From: Mesorhizobium loti
Lineage (GTDB): Bacteria; Pseudomonadota; Alphaproteobacteria; Rhizobiales; Rhizobiaceae
Assembly (NCBI GenBank): GCA_014189435.1
Contig: CP050293.1
Span: 5,523,001-5,587,000 of the forward strand
Direction: 5' to 3'
Length of the DNA stretch: 64,000 bases
Shown: positions 1 to 9,190 of the stretch, in pieces
Numbering within the stretch: the stretch's first letter is position 1
Layout of the letters: each line of letters opens with the position of its first letter
Program-made: the position numbers and the translations under genes
Notes under the pieces: generated by a model
Databases searched by the model: none
Told to the model about the DNA's origin: nothing
What the model saw: the letters and a program-made list of their open reading frames with translations, nothing else

Positions 1-1118
1 ATCTGTGTCGATATGTCGGCCTTCTCCTTGGCAAGCGCCACCGCCTGCGGATGCTCGGGGCCGAAATTCGCCTCGACATCCTGCAGCCGCTTGGCCACCG
101 TGAGATAGCGGGTCTTGAGCGCGGCGATGACCGAGCTGCTCGGCTGGTCGCTTGATATGGCGGCATCGTTGAAAGCGTTGTCGGAGCCGCTGTCGACGAT
201 CGCCTTGTATTGCTGGTAGCGGGCGCTGGCGCGTGCGGTGTCGGCCTGCGCCACGATGAGCTGGGCATTGAGATCGGAAAGCTGCTTGTCGCTCATCAGC
301 TGGCCGTCGCTGTTGGCAGCGAGCCCATGCTCGGCCCTGAATTTCTCGACCGCGAGCGAAGCTACCTGGGAGCTCTGACGCAGTTCGGTCAGCCGGCCCT
401 GCAGCCAGACCGCCGCCCGCTCGGTGGCGTCGAAGCTGGCATCGAGCTGATCGGCGAGATAGGCATCGGCATAGGCCTTGGTGATGGCGTTTGCCAGGGC
501 CGGATCCGTGGCCTGATAGCCAAGCGCGATGACGTAGCTTCGGCCGATGCGCTCCGCCCGCACCTCGTTCTGCAGCTTGAGGATCGCGTAGTCGCGACGC
601 GACGTGGCGATCAGCGCGTCGCGGGCGGCCGGGTCGAGCTTGCTGAAGTCAGCACCACCCGGCATGGAGGAGCTAGGCCGAACATACTGGATCACGCTCC
701 GGACCAGGCCGACGCCCTTCGCCAGAGCCGATACGGGTGGATTCATGAAGGCATCGTTCTGGTCGAGCTTCAGCTTGTCGACGACCACGGCGGCAAGCCG
801 CGTCGAGGTCAGGATCTCGATCTGGCTCAGGATGGCGGAATCGGTCTGCATGGTTGTCGACGCCGCCGAGATATCATCGACGATCTTGTTCAAGCCTTCG
901 TCGATCAGCACGCTCGCGACCGACTGATATTTGGGCGGTGTTGTCTGCAGATAGAGCAGGCCCAGAAAGAGACCGATGACAGCACACACGGCAACCACCT
1001 TGGCCTGCCGTGCGGCCATGCCAAGCAGCCGCTCGATATCGATGAAGTCTTCGCCGTCTCCTGCATCCGAATTCGGCAATGGCATCCTCTTGTCGAGAGG
1101 AAAGTTGGCATAATTCAT
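1..1118 (-). CDS. exoP: ExoP/Wzz-type exopolysaccharide chain-length and export protein (partial, C-terminus beyond window)
   Basis: Only the first 372 codons are present; the frame stays open to the left edge of the window. The protein starts MNYANFPLDK and has one hydrophobic segment at about residues 40-60. A Wzz-like periplasmic region follows with long helical stretches, as in polysaccharide co-polymerases of the ExoP/GumC/BY-kinase family. Members of this family sit in the inner membrane and control chain length and export; the full ExoP also has a cytoplasmic tyrosine kinase domain, which would lie outside this window. It is the last gene of the leftward series exoL-A-M-O-N-P, the same order as in S. 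meliloti, which is the main support for the symbol. The presence of the kinase domain cannot be checked here. Confidence 0.82.
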   Translation of the reverse strand, partial: MNYANFPLDKRMPLPNSDAGDGEDFIDIERLLGMAARQAKVVAVCAVIGLFLGLLYLQTTPPKYQSVASVLIDEGLNKIVDDISAASTTMQTDSAILSQIEILTSTRLAAVVVDKLKLDQNDAFMNPPVSALAKGVGLVRSVIQYVRPSSSMPGGADFSKLDPAARDALIATSRRDYAILKLQNEVRAERIGRSYVIALGYQATDPALANAITKAYADAYLADQLDASFDATERAAVWLQGRLTELRQSSQVASLAVEKFRAEHGLAANSDGQLMSDKQLSDLNAQLIVAQADTARASARYQQYKAIVDSGSDNAFNDAAISSDQPSSSVIAALKTRYLTVAKRLQDVEANFGPEHPQAVALAKEKADISTQ

Positions 1119-1182
1119 CTTCGGTCCAATTCTAGAGCCGGTCCCATTCCGATGGATCGCAATGGGCTCTATCTCACTGTTT

Positions 1183-1230
1183 GAGCACGATCTTTTCCGG
1201 AAACCGGGACCCACTTTCCGGGATCATGCT
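1183..1230. repeat. Rhizobiales intergenic palindromic repeat
   Basis: This 48-bp imperfect inverted repeat has ends GAGCACGATC and GGATCATGCT and a CCGG-rich centre. It matches the abundant palindromic element seen between genes in Mesorhizobium, Rhizobium and Sinorhizobium genomes. It lies between exoN and exoP and could act as a processing or attenuation hairpin between them. The rest of 1119-1354 shows no gene. Confidence 0.65.
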
Positions 1231-1354
1231 TTGGCTTGCAGACGCCTCGAAGATCGGGAGCATCGCCAGAAGCGGCGCAAGCGTCGTGCCAGACGCCGAG
1301 GGCCTGCCGGCCCCTCTTCGCCAGCCATCCGACAATGCTCCCGAAAGATGGGCA

Positions 1355-2251
1355 TTATGCGGCTTCTTCCTGGCGTTCATGCGACCGGACGAACTCCTGA
1401 AGCATCTCGAAAACCGGGCCCTTCATGTCGTCGCGCGCCAGCGCGAAGGCGATGTTGGCCTGGATGAACCCTTCCTTGGAACCGCAGTCGAACATGCGAC
1501 CCTTGAAAGGCTGGGCGAAGAAAGGCTGATCCTTCGACAGACGGACCATGGCGTCCGTCAGCTGGATCTCGTTGCCGGCGCCGCGCTGCTGATTGCCCAG
1601 GAGCGCGAAGATCTCGGGCTGCAGGATGTAGCGGCCGTTGATGTAGAAGTTCGACGGCGCATTGGCCGGCGCCGGCTTTTCGACCATGGCCGTCACCTCG
1701 AAACCGCCGCCGATCTCGGCGCCACGGCCAACGATGCCGTATTTGTTGGTCTCGCTCGGTTCACAACGCTCGACGGCGATGACGTTGCCGCCAGTGCGCT
1801 CATAGAGGTCGACGGTTTCTGCGAGGCATCCGCGCCCACCGAAGGACACCATGTCCGGCAGCAGCAAGGCGAAGGGCTCGTTGCCGATGACCTCGCGCGC
1901 GCACCAGACGGCGTGGCCGAGACCCTGCGGCGACTGCTGGCGGATGAAGCTGGTGGCGCCGGCCACAGGCAGCATGCTTTCGAGCGCCTCCAGCTGGGTC
2001 TTCTTGCCGGTCTGCTCCAGGGTGCCGATCAGTTCCGGATGGAGGTCGAAATAGTCCTCGATCACCGCCTTGTTGCGACCGGTCACGAACACGATGTGCT
2101 CGATGCCCGCCTCGAAGGCCTCGTCCACCGCATATTGCACGACAGGCCTGTCGACCACGGGAAGCATTTCCTTCGGCATCGACTTGGTCGCCGGCAGGAA
2201 CCGTGTTCCAAGCCCCGCCACCGGTATCACGGCCTTCCTGATTTTCTTCAT
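1355..2251 (-). CDS. exoN: UTP-glucose-1-phosphate uridylyltransferase
   Basis: This 298-aa cytosolic enzyme makes UDP-glucose from UTP and glucose-1-phosphate, the glucosyl donor for the exo glycosyltransferases and the substrate of Ugd encoded at 12337-13668. The nucleotide-binding signature [11 protein letters not shown] is at residues 13-23, followed by [10 protein letters not shown]. Length and start [13 protein letters not shown] are typical of GalU. In S. meliloti the copy in this position is called ExoN, and the neighbours exoO upstream and exoP downstream are the same here. A housekeeping galU elsewhere in the genome is possible. Confidence 0.93.
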   Translation of the reverse strand: MKKIRKAVIPVAGLGTRFLPATKSMPKEMLPVVDRPVVQYAVDEAFEAGIEHIVFVTGRNKAVIEDYFDLHPELIGTLEQTGKKTQLEALESMLPVAGATSFIRQQSPQGLGHAVWCAREVIGNEPFALLLPDMVSFGGRGCLAETVDLYERTGGNVIAVERCEPSETNKYGIVGRGAEIGGGFEVTAMVEKPAPANAPSNFYINGRYILQPEIFALLGNQQRGAGNEIQLTDAMVRLSKDQPFFAQPFKGRMFDCGSKEGFIQANIAFALARDDMKGPVFEMLQEFVRSHERQEEAA

Positions 2252-2325
2252 CGCAAATTCCTTCTGAGGAGATCGACTTCAGTTCCTTCACAGGCCACGA
2301 AAAATCCCTCCATGTGCCTGCATCT

Positions 2326-3276
2326 TCACCTCCCCACCCCAACGGCAAACTGTGCCGCCATTCTTCGCAACCGCACGGCGATCGGCATGCCCATATGCCT
2401 GACCGCCGCTGGGTCGCTGAGCGCTGTCCGGATCGCCTTGAGCGGGGACCGCGCCTTGATGTGCTGAACCATCGACAGGAACGATGCGGCCTTGCGCAGG
2501 CTGCGGCCGCGCCGGGCAAACGCGGCTTGCGCGGCCTCGTCCATCTGATGGTTTTGAGCGAACTCGGCATCGACCTGGCTCATCGCTTCGACGTGGTGAA
2601 GCTCGAGCACGCGCGAAATGGAGTCGCTGCGGATATGATAGGCATAGCCGATGTCAGGCTCGACCACGCATTTGCCGCCCTTTGCCAAGGCTTCGGCAAA
2701 CAGGATGTAGTCTTCGCCGATCCTCAGCTTCTCATCATAGCGAAGCGCGTTCTCGTTCAGGAACTCGCGCTGAAAAATGGGCTTGAGATAGCCGAGATTG
2801 AACTTCGATTCGAAGACGACGTTGCCGGCGATGTAGCTGGCCAGTGAAATTTCGCGCAAATCCTCCAGATAGCGCCGAGGGAACATCGCGTCCTCAACGA
2901 CGCCGTCCTCGCGGATGACCTGCAAATTGTCGATGGCGATCTGGGCACCGGCCGTTTCGGCGCGTGCGATCATCGTGGCGAGCCTATCTGGAAAGACCGC
3001 GTCGTCGGAATCGAGAACCGCGATCCATCTGCCGCGTGCGGCGTCGAGGCCGGCATTCCTGGCGCCGCCAGGGCCGCGATTGCTGGCCAGGGCGACGACG
3101 CGGACGATATCCCCGGGATAGGCCCGCGCCACGTCGAGCGTCGCATCGCGCGACTTGTCGTCGACGACGATGATTTCGACGCTGACACCCTTCTGGGCGA
3201 TGGCGCTGGCGATCGCCCGGTCGAGGGTCGCCTCGGCGTTGTAGGCGGCAATCACGAAGGAGACGTCAGGCTGCAC
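2326..3276 (-). CDS. exoO: GT2 glycosyltransferase, ExoO-like
   Basis: This 316-aa family 2 glycosyltransferase has a GT-A fold. The start is a GTG preceded by GGAGG at 5-nt spacing; the open frame extends further upstream only as a shadow of exoM. The nucleotide-binding VVDDKSRD is at residues 37-44, the metal-binding DSDD at 89-92, and an acceptor-side GED motif lies further on. It overlaps the end of exoM by 11 nt, so the two are probably translated together. ExoO adds a glucose to the lipid-linked succinoglycan repeat. The assignment rests on family plus position; exact linkage cannot be read from sequence. Confidence 0.8.
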   Translation of the reverse strand: MQPDVSFVIAAYNAEATLDRAIASAIAQKGVSVEIIVVDDKSRDATLDVARAYPGDIVRVVALASNRGPGGARNAGLDAARGRWIAVLDSDDAVFPDRLATMIARAETAGAQIAIDNLQVIREDGVVEDAMFPRRYLEDLREISLASYIAGNVVFESKFNLGYLKPIFQREFLNENALRYDEKLRIGEDYILFAEALAKGGKCVVEPDIGYAYHIRSDSISRVLELHHVEAMSQVDAEFAQNHQMDEAAQAAFARRGRSLRKAASFLSMVQHIKARSPLKAIRTALSDPAAVRHMGMPIAVRLRRMAAQFAVGVGR

Positions 3277-4216
3277 GCTTGCCTCCGTCCTGTGGCGAGG
3301 GCTGGCCGTAAAGGCGGATTTCGCGGATGCCGACGAGGCCGCTGACGACGCCGACATGCATGATGCCGCGCAGCACGCTGCGGTTCCTGCGAACCGGACT
3401 GACAACGACCGGAAGTGCCGAGGCGAAGCAATAGATGGCCTTTGCCGACGCCAGGCCGACCTGCTTGACCAGGCCGACGCCGCTGGCGCTGCTGCCCAGA
3501 AGATGGCCATGCGTCTGCCCGACGCGGAAGCGGCGGCGGCCGAGCCAGTCGAATGCCGCCCTCGAGCGCGGCACCACCTCATCGACCCAGGCCTCGGGCG
3601 AGAAGGCAATGCGGCCGCCGGCCTTGTGCATCTGGTCGAAGAATTCGGTGTCCTCGCCGCCGGTCTGGCCACGCGCCAGGCTGAAGCGGCGGCCGCGCAG
3701 GCTGTCCGATCCCATCCGCAGCAGAACGTTGCAGGTGTAGCCGGTCTGGATCTCACCGCGCACCCAGACGGGCAAGGTCGAATGGAAATCGCCGCGCCGC
3801 ATCCAGTCCGGCGCATCCGGGCGGTAACGCGCCCTGACCGGGCCGAGCACGGCGGCGGCACCGCTGGCTTCTGCCATCGCGACCAGTTCGGCGAGCCATG
3901 ACGGCGTGGCCGTCTCGTCGTCGTCGATGAAGGCGACGAAATCCGCAATGCTGGCGTCGAGGCAGGCATTGCGGGCGATCGAGATGTTGCGCGCCGGGGC
4001 ATGCTGATAGTGGATCGGCAGCGTCAATTCCTGCGACAGCGCCATCACCAGATCGCGAGCGGTCGGGGTGTCGTCATTGTCGGCGACGATGATGCGGATA
4101 TCGAATCCCGCCGGCATCTCCATGGCGTCGAGCGAGCGCAGCGTGTCGGCCAGTTCCGGCCGGCGGAACGTGCAGACGCCGATATCGATGCTGAGGTTCT
4201 TGGCCGACACCGCCAT
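3266..4216 (-). CDS. exoM: GT2 glycosyltransferase, ExoM-like
   Basis: This 316-aa family 2 glycosyltransferase starts MAVSAKNLSIDIGVCTFRRP, the characteristic N-terminus of ExoM-type enzymes, with the metal motif DDDE at residues 98-101. Its ATG overlaps the stop of the preceding exoA by one base (TGATG), indicating translational coupling. ExoM transfers a beta-1,4 glucose during assembly of the succinoglycan octasaccharide on undecaprenyl diphosphate at the cytoplasmic face of the membrane. Gene order supports the symbol. Confidence 0.83.
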   Translation of the reverse strand: MAVSAKNLSIDIGVCTFRRPELADTLRSLDAMEMPAGFDIRIIVADNDDTPTARDLVMALSQELTLPIHYQHAPARNISIARNACLDASIADFVAFIDDDETATPSWLAELVAMAEASGAAAVLGPVRARYRPDAPDWMRRGDFHSTLPVWVRGEIQTGYTCNVLLRMGSDSLRGRRFSLARGQTGGEDTEFFDQMHKAGGRIAFSPEAWVDEVVPRSRAAFDWLGRRRFRVGQTHGHLLGSSASGVGLVKQVGLASAKAIYCFASALPVVVSPVRRNRSVLRGIMHVGVVSGLVGIREIRLYGQPSPQDGGKRAA

Positions 4217-5210
4217 CACGCCACCCCGCGCCGCGACCCGAGGCCGAGAAGCTGCAGCCAGAAGCCGACCGACCAGCCAAGATGCATGACCATGGCCGAG
4301 ACACCGGCAAGCGCGATGTCGGCATTGCGCTGGCGGATGGCTGTCCACAGGCCATAACCCAGACACACCGACGCCCACAGCAGCAGCGGCACCGCCGCCA
4401 GCCAGTGCACGAAAGAGAAGGCCGCCAGCAGCACGACCGGAAACACCAGCAGCGGCACCATCTGCCGGACCTTCGGGATGACGCGGTGCTTCAGCACGTT
4501 CTTGGCGCGGCCGCGGCCATAGCCGAGATACTGGAAATAGAGGCCGCTGAGCGAGGCGCGCGGATAGTAGACCATCTGCGTCTTGCCGCTCATCCAGATC
4601 TTGTAGCCGGCCTTGCGAAGGCGGTAATCGAGCTCCGCGTCCTCGTTGTGGCTGAACGTCTCGTCATAACCGCCGACAGAACCGAAGGCCGATATCCGCA
4701 TCAGCGCATGATGGCCGTGGTCAATCCACTCTCCCCCGAAAGATGCCGATGCTTCGAGCCGCCGGTGCCGAGCTTGGAATTCTGCGCCGCGGCGGCCGCC
4801 TTCTGCACGGTACCGCTGCCGCTGGTCAGCATCGAAACGACAACCGAATCCGCGCCCGTGGCCAAGGCCTCCTCGACCAGCCGGTCGCAATAATCGTCGG
4901 GATAGCCGCCATGCGCGTCGATGCGGATGAGATAGTCGGCACCCTCGCCGAAGGTGCCGACAGCGAGATTGATCGCCGCGCTCTGGATGCGCCGCTTGTT
5001 GTGAAGCAGGATGACGCGCGGATCCTTGGTGATGACGTCCTCGACGATGGCCAGCGTGCCGTCGGTGCTGCCGCCGTCGGCAACGATGATCCTTGCGCCA
5101 AGCCGATCGGCCGCGGGGCGCAGTTGAGCGAGCAGCGCACCGATATGGGCGGCTTCGTTCAGGCACGGAATAACGATCAGGCTGGATGAGGGTTTTTCAG
5201 TCTGCGTCAT
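4216..5210 (-). pseudogene. exoA: ExoA-like GT2 glycosyltransferase split by a 1-nt frameshift
   Basis: The N-terminal part (start at 5210, MTQTEKPSSS, with AGAGG upstream) carries the GT-A motifs DGGSTDGT at 45-52 and RIDAH at 96-100. It runs out of frame after GGSKHRHLSG and would stop at 4701 after 169 residues. The C-terminal part continues in another frame from GGEWIDHGHHALMR to 4216, with hydrophobic segments near the end as in ExoA. One extra G in the G5 tract (C5 on the given strand, 4733-4737) restores an uninterrupted protein of about 331 residues, close to ExoA. ExoA adds the first beta-1,3 glucose to the galactose primer, so a real lesion would block the polymer; a sequencing error is the simpler reading. 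Confidence 0.8.
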
Positions 5211-5250
5211 CAACCTCTGTCCATCTTGCCACTGTCCATCTCTGGCCATC

Positions 5251-6423
5251 CTATGCCAACGCCTCGGCGGCAAAGGAGCCGGGCATGGCGGTCAGGCTGC
5301 GCAGCCGCTCGACAAGCGCCCGGCAATCGCTGCGATCGTAGCTCCAGGTCCTCGGGTTGCGGGCCAGAACACGCCCCTTCAGCCTGGCGAAGCGATGCTC
5401 CTCCATCTTGCCGAGCGCGGCTTCGAGCGCCTCGCGTGACGCATCGGGCAACAGCACGCCTATATCCTGCTGTTTGAGGAACCGCCCGGTCTCGGTGTTG
5501 CCCATCGAGATCGGCACCGCACCGAAACGACAGCCTTCGTACAGCCGGTTTGGCAAAAGCCATTCGGAGTTCTGCCCCGCCTCGAAGAAATCGATCGCCC
5601 AGGAAAAATGGACGTCGTTGTAGATCGCCGCCATGTCTTCCGGATTGCGATAAGGTCCGCCAAACGACAGCCATGGCTCGGCTTCGACAAAGCCGTGAAA
5701 GTCAGGGAATTCCGACAGGGCTGGACGGCCGCGCAGCACGATCTCGAAGCGCCCCTCCATGCGGCGGGAGAAATCGGCCAGAAGCTCGAGCGAACGGCGG
5801 CAGCGCAGCGCGCCGAACCAGCCGATCCGCCACGGCGGGCCGACCGGACTCTCTACCCTCTCGGAGGCGCCGGGCAAAATCGCCGCGGCCTCGAAATACT
5901 TGTTCTCGACCAGCTCGATGGGTGCCGCGACCTGGCGGAACGGCTCGAAGTAATTGGCGATGAAAGCAGGCGAACTGGTCACCAGCAGCTTCACGTCCCT
6001 GGCCAGAAAGCGTTCGGTGGCGCGCAGCGCCCTGCCCAGGAGATCGTTGCGCAGCACGAGGCGATGAATGTCGAGGCACTCGTATACGATTGGAACCGAT
6101 GCACCGAAGGCCGATCTGGCGCGGCGGGTGAGCGCCAGCATTTCCAGGTTGCGCGCGATGATGAGATCGGGCCTTGGCATGGCGCCAAGCTTCGAGCCTA
6201 TCGATAGAGCAGCCTTGGCGACCGCCGCGAGGCGTTGGCCGAATCGCCCGTCACGCGTCGCGCCGAGGTCGATCGGCCGCAATCCCTCGACATCCGCGAT
6301 CGGATTCGTGGTGCGACGGAAGCCGGCCAGGGTGACCTGGGCCCCACCTGCCCTGAGCATCGTGATCCGCCGGCGCACGGCCGGGTCGGAAACGTCGTGC
6401 ACAAGGTACAAGACATGCAGCAT
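5251..6423 (-). CDS. exoL: GT4 glycosyltransferase, ExoL-like
   Basis: This 390-aa GT-B protein starts MLHVLYLVHDVSDPAVRRR, which resembles ExoL, and lies directly upstream of exoA as in S. meliloti. The C-terminal domain contains the donor-binding stretch LYEGCRFGAVPIS, a degenerate EX7E region. ExoL transfers a beta-1,4 glucose early in succinoglycan repeat assembly. It is the first gene of the leftward series and starts about 50 nt from a TGCTGC-N3-GCAACA site at 6473-6487. A less specific family 1 glycosyltransferase cannot be excluded. Confidence 0.78.
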   Translation of the reverse strand: MLHVLYLVHDVSDPAVRRRITMLRAGGAQVTLAGFRRTTNPIADVEGLRPIDLGATRDGRFGQRLAAVAKAALSIGSKLGAMPRPDLIIARNLEMLALTRRARSAFGASVPIVYECLDIHRLVLRNDLLGRALRATERFLARDVKLLVTSSPAFIANYFEPFRQVAAPIELVENKYFEAAAILPGASERVESPVGPPWRIGWFGALRCRRSLELLADFSRRMEGRFEIVLRGRPALSEFPDFHGFVEAEPWLSFGGPYRNPEDMAAIYNDVHFSWAIDFFEAGQNSEWLLPNRLYEGCRFGAVPISMGNTETGRFLKQQDIGVLLPDASREALEAALGKMEEHRFARLKGRVLARNPRTWSYDRSDCRALVERLRSLTAMPGSFAAEALA

Positions 6424-6472
6424 ACAAACTCGACCGCTGTTGGCCCACCCACGGGAATGCTAGTACAGCTCT

Positions 6473-6487
6473 TGCTGCATCGCAACA
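6473..6487. promoter_or_regulatory. TGYTGC-N3-GCARCA operator-like site, exoL/exoT region (1)
   Basis: The sequence TGCTGC-ATC-GCAACA is an interrupted palindrome in the divergent exoL/exoT control region, about 50 nt before exoL. A further half copy (TGCTGC) follows at about 6492. The same motif occurs before the exoK unit, the lasso precursor and exoY. It resembles the CTGC-N3-GCAG type site I recall for the PhaR/AniA carbon regulator; that link is inference. Confidence 0.5.
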
Positions 6488-6513
6488 TTTTTGCTGCACC
6501 GATCGACGTTTTC

Positions 6514-6528
6514 TGTTGCACTGCAAAA
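6514..6528. promoter_or_regulatory. TGYTGC-N3-GCARCA operator-like site, exoL/exoT region (2)
   Basis: TGTTGC-ACT-GCAAAA is a second, slightly degenerate copy of the motif. It lies 27 nt from the copy at 6473-6487 and about 80 nt before the proposed exoT start. Two spaced copies suggest cooperative binding in the shared promoter region. Confidence 0.45.
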
Positions 6529-6608
6529 TTATTGCCGTAGTTTGTGGTTGGCGGCGGTCGTGGATTTTCGAGCTCGGAAATCCGCGTAAAAAATCAGGAA
6601 TCCTGAAT

Positions 6609-8105
6609 TTGGAAGCCAATGCATTCGATCCGCCAGAAGGCTCCTTGCGCAAATCGGTTGGGCGCGGCGCGGTCGTCACGGCCATGGCGCAATCGGTGCG
6701 GGTCGCGACACAGATCCTGTCCGTCATCGTCTTGTCGCGGCTGTTGTCGCCACAGGATTTCGGCGTCGTGGCGATGTGCGCGCCGGTGCTGGCCTTCATC
6801 GCGCTGTTCCAGGATTTCGGCCTGACCCAGGCGACAATCCAGAAAAGCGGCATCCGGCATGAGGAGGTGAACTACCTCTTCTGGATCAATGTCGCCGTCA
6901 GCGCGATCCTGGCTTGCGTGCTTGCGGGCGCAGCACCGCTGGTTGCTGCTTTCTATGGCGAACCGCGCGTGACCGGCCTGGTCGCCGCATTCGGGCTGCA
7001 GATCATGGCCTATGGGCTGGGCGCGCAGCATCTGGCGCTCCTGACGCGCCGCATGCAGTTCGGCCGGCTGGCCGTCATCGACGTCGCCAGCGCCATCGCA
7101 GGCCTCGCCGTGTCGATCGCCTGGACCTTCATCGACCGCTCCTATTGGGCGCTGTTTGCCGGCACGCTGACCGGTGCGGTGCTGCCGACGCTCTGCTACT
7201 GGGCAAGCTCGCGCTGGCGCCCGGGCCTGCCGCGCAAGGTCGCCGGCATCAGCGAGCTGATCAATTTCGGCGCCGGCATCACCGGCTTCAACTTCGCCAA
7301 TTTCTTCGCCCGCAACCTCGACAATGTGCTGATCGGCAAATACTGGGGCGAGGCGCAGCTCGGCCTCTATGACCGCGCCTACAAGCTGCTTCTGTTCCCG
7401 CTCAGCCAGATCACCAACCCTTTGTCGAAGGTGATGGTGCCGGCGCTTTCCAGGCTGAAGGACGAGCCGGATCGTTACCGCAGCGCCTATCTGCGCGTCA
7501 TGCCGCTGATCCTGTTGGTGGCGCTTCCCGGCGTCGCCTTCGCCACCGCGATGTCGGATGTGCTGATCCCCTTCGTGCTCGGCGAGCAATGGCGCGCAAG
7601 CGCCTCGATCTTCCTGGCGCTCGGCTTTGCCGGCCTGCTGCAGCCGCTCAACAATCCGGCCGGGTGGCTTTTCGTCAGCCAGGGCCGCTCCGGCGACTTC
7701 ATGCGCTGGGGCATCGTAACGGCCGTAACCTCCGTGCTGGCCTTCATGATCGGCCTGCCCTATGGCGCGCTCGGCGTGGCGATTGCCTATGCTATCAGCG
7801 AGTATCTGCGGACGCCGTTCCTGTGGCTCTATGTCGGCAAGAGCGGACCGCTGCAGGCGCACCATGTGCTTCGCGCGGCAACGCCATTCGTGCTTGGCGC
7901 CCATCTGGCGCTGGCCGCGATCTGGTTCATCAAGCCACTGCTGCCGCAGCAGCATGTTGTTGCCCTGGCCAGCGGCGCCGTGCTCGCTTACCTCATCACC
8001 ATCGCCATCGCACTGGCATTCGCCTCCGGCCGCGAAGCCTTGCGCGAGGCACTCAAGATGCTGCCGGCAAGGCTGCCCGCGGCAGCGCCGCGCGAGGCGC
8101 AATAA
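6609..8105 (+). CDS. exoT: Polysaccharide repeat-unit flippase, ExoT/Wzx-like
   Basis: This integral membrane protein of about 498 residues has some 12-14 hydrophobic segments. It belongs to the MATE/MOP polysaccharide transporter superfamily and has the family N-terminus SLRKSVGRGA followed by SRLLSPQDFGVVAM. It would flip the lipid-linked repeat across the inner membrane for ExoQ. The proposed start is TTG 6609 with AGGA upstream; the frame is open to a TTG at 6516, and ATG 6684 would cut into the first helix. It is divergent from exoL. The start is uncertain; the family is clear. Confidence 0.82.
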   Translation: MEANAFDPPEGSLRKSVGRGAVVTAMAQSVRVATQILSVIVLSRLLSPQDFGVVAMCAPVLAFIALFQDFGLTQATIQKSGIRHEEVNYLFWINVAVSAILACVLAGAAPLVAAFYGEPRVTGLVAAFGLQIMAYGLGAQHLALLTRRMQFGRLAVIDVASAIAGLAVSIAWTFIDRSYWALFAGTLTGAVLPTLCYWASSRWRPGLPRKVAGISELINFGAGITGFNFANFFARNLDNVLIGKYWGEAQLGLYDRAYKLLLFPLSQITNPLSKVMVPALSRLKDEPDRYRSAYLRVMPLILLVALPGVAFATAMSDVLIPFVLGEQWRASASIFLALGFAGLLQPLNNPAGWLFVSQGRSGDFMRWGIVTAVTSVLAFMIGLPYGALGVAIAYAISEYLRTPFLWLYVGKSGPLQAHHVLRAATPFVLGAHLALAAIWFIKPLLPQQHVVALASGAVLAYLITIAIALAFASGREALREALKMLPARLPAAAPREAQ

Positions 8106-8157
8106 TTTGGTCGCCTTCGACAGCTACGGACATCTCCTACAGGACCAGGTCTGAACC

Positions 8158-9180
8158 ATGCACTACCGATCGATCTCCGATATGAACGACACCATTGTCA
8201 GGGGCCTGCACCGTCTGCCGCGTGACATCGACCTGGTCGTCGGCGTTCCCAGAAGCGGCGTGCTGGCGGCAACGCTGGTCAGCCTTGCGGCGAACATCCC
8301 GATGACCGATCTCGACAGCTTCCTGGCTGGGCGGATCTACACGTCAGGCGTCACCAAGCGCCGTGCCGCTCTCGACCGCAAGGTCTCCGAGATGCGCAAG
8401 GTGCTGGTGATCGACGACAGCGTCGCCGGCGGCAACGCCATGCGCGACGCGCGCGCCCGCATCCAGGCTGCCGGCATCGAGGCGGATTTCACCTTTGCCG
8501 CCGTGTTCGGCCTCGAGCCGCGGCACCAGGAAACCGACCTCGTCTTCGAGGTCGTACCGCATCCGCGCATGTTCCAGTGGAACTTCATGCATCACAAATT
8601 CCTGGCGCAGTGCTGCGTCGACATTGACGGCGTGCTGTGCCTCGATCCGACAGAGGCGGAAAACGACGACGGCCCGGCCTACGAGAAATTCCTCAGCGAA
8701 GCCCGGCCGCTCCATGTTGCGACCCACAAGATCGGCTGGCTGGTCACCAGCCGGCTGGAGAAATACCGCGCGCTGACCGAAGCATGGCTCGCCAAGCACG
8801 AGATCAAATACGACCGGCTGATCATGCTCGACCTGCCCAGCAAGGCGGAACGGCAGCGGCTTGGCGCGCATGGCAGTTTCAAGGCCGATTTCTATCGCAA
8901 ATCCGATGCCATTCTGTTCATCGAGAGCGAACATGAACAGGCGCTGCGGATCACCGAACTGTCCGGCAAGCCGGTGCTGTGCGTCGAAACGCATATGGTC
9001 AGCTTTCCCGACACGCTGTCGCTGCCGGCACTTGGCCAGGCAGCCCGCAACCTGCCGGCACGGCTGCGGCAGATCAAGTCGCAAGAGAGCCGCAAGAGCG
9101 CCGCCAAGACCATTGCCCGCGCCCTGCTTGGCGCCCGCGGCTACGAGACGCTGAAAAGCCGGGTCAAGCGTCCCGCCTGA
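8158..9180 (+). CDS. Phosphoribosyltransferase-HAD fusion protein
   Basis: This 340-aa protein has two recognisable parts. Residues 1-110 look like a type I phosphoribosyltransferase, with the PRPP loop VLVIDDSVAGGNA at 82-94 and a VGVPRSG motif near 29. From about 150 a HAD-like phosphatase/hydrolase module begins with DIDG at 155-158, where Asp155 and Asp157 fit the nucleophile and acid positions. The gene follows exoT by 52 nt on the same strand and converges on the next gene. A nucleotide or sugar-phosphate role linked to polymer synthesis is possible, but the substrate is unknown. I recognise the domains, not a named gene. Confidence 0.72.
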   Translation: MHYRSISDMNDTIVRGLHRLPRDIDLVVGVPRSGVLAATLVSLAANIPMTDLDSFLAGRIYTSGVTKRRAALDRKVSEMRKVLVIDDSVAGGNAMRDARARIQAAGIEADFTFAAVFGLEPRHQETDLVFEVVPHPRMFQWNFMHHKFLAQCCVDIDGVLCLDPTEAENDDGPAYEKFLSEARPLHVATHKIGWLVTSRLEKYRALTEAWLAKHEIKYDRLIMLDLPSKAERQRLGAHGSFKADFYRKSDAILFIESEHEQALRITELSGKPVLCVETHMVSFPDTLSLPALGQAARNLPARLRQIKSQESRKSAAKTIARALLGARGYETLKSRVKRPA

Positions 9181-9190
9181 TCCGGAGCGC

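Noticed and set aside
6594..8102. Long 502-aa minus-strand frame opposite exoT
   Set aside because: It has antisense-type composition (Gln, Arg, Asp, His rich) without any domain; exoT is clearly the gene.
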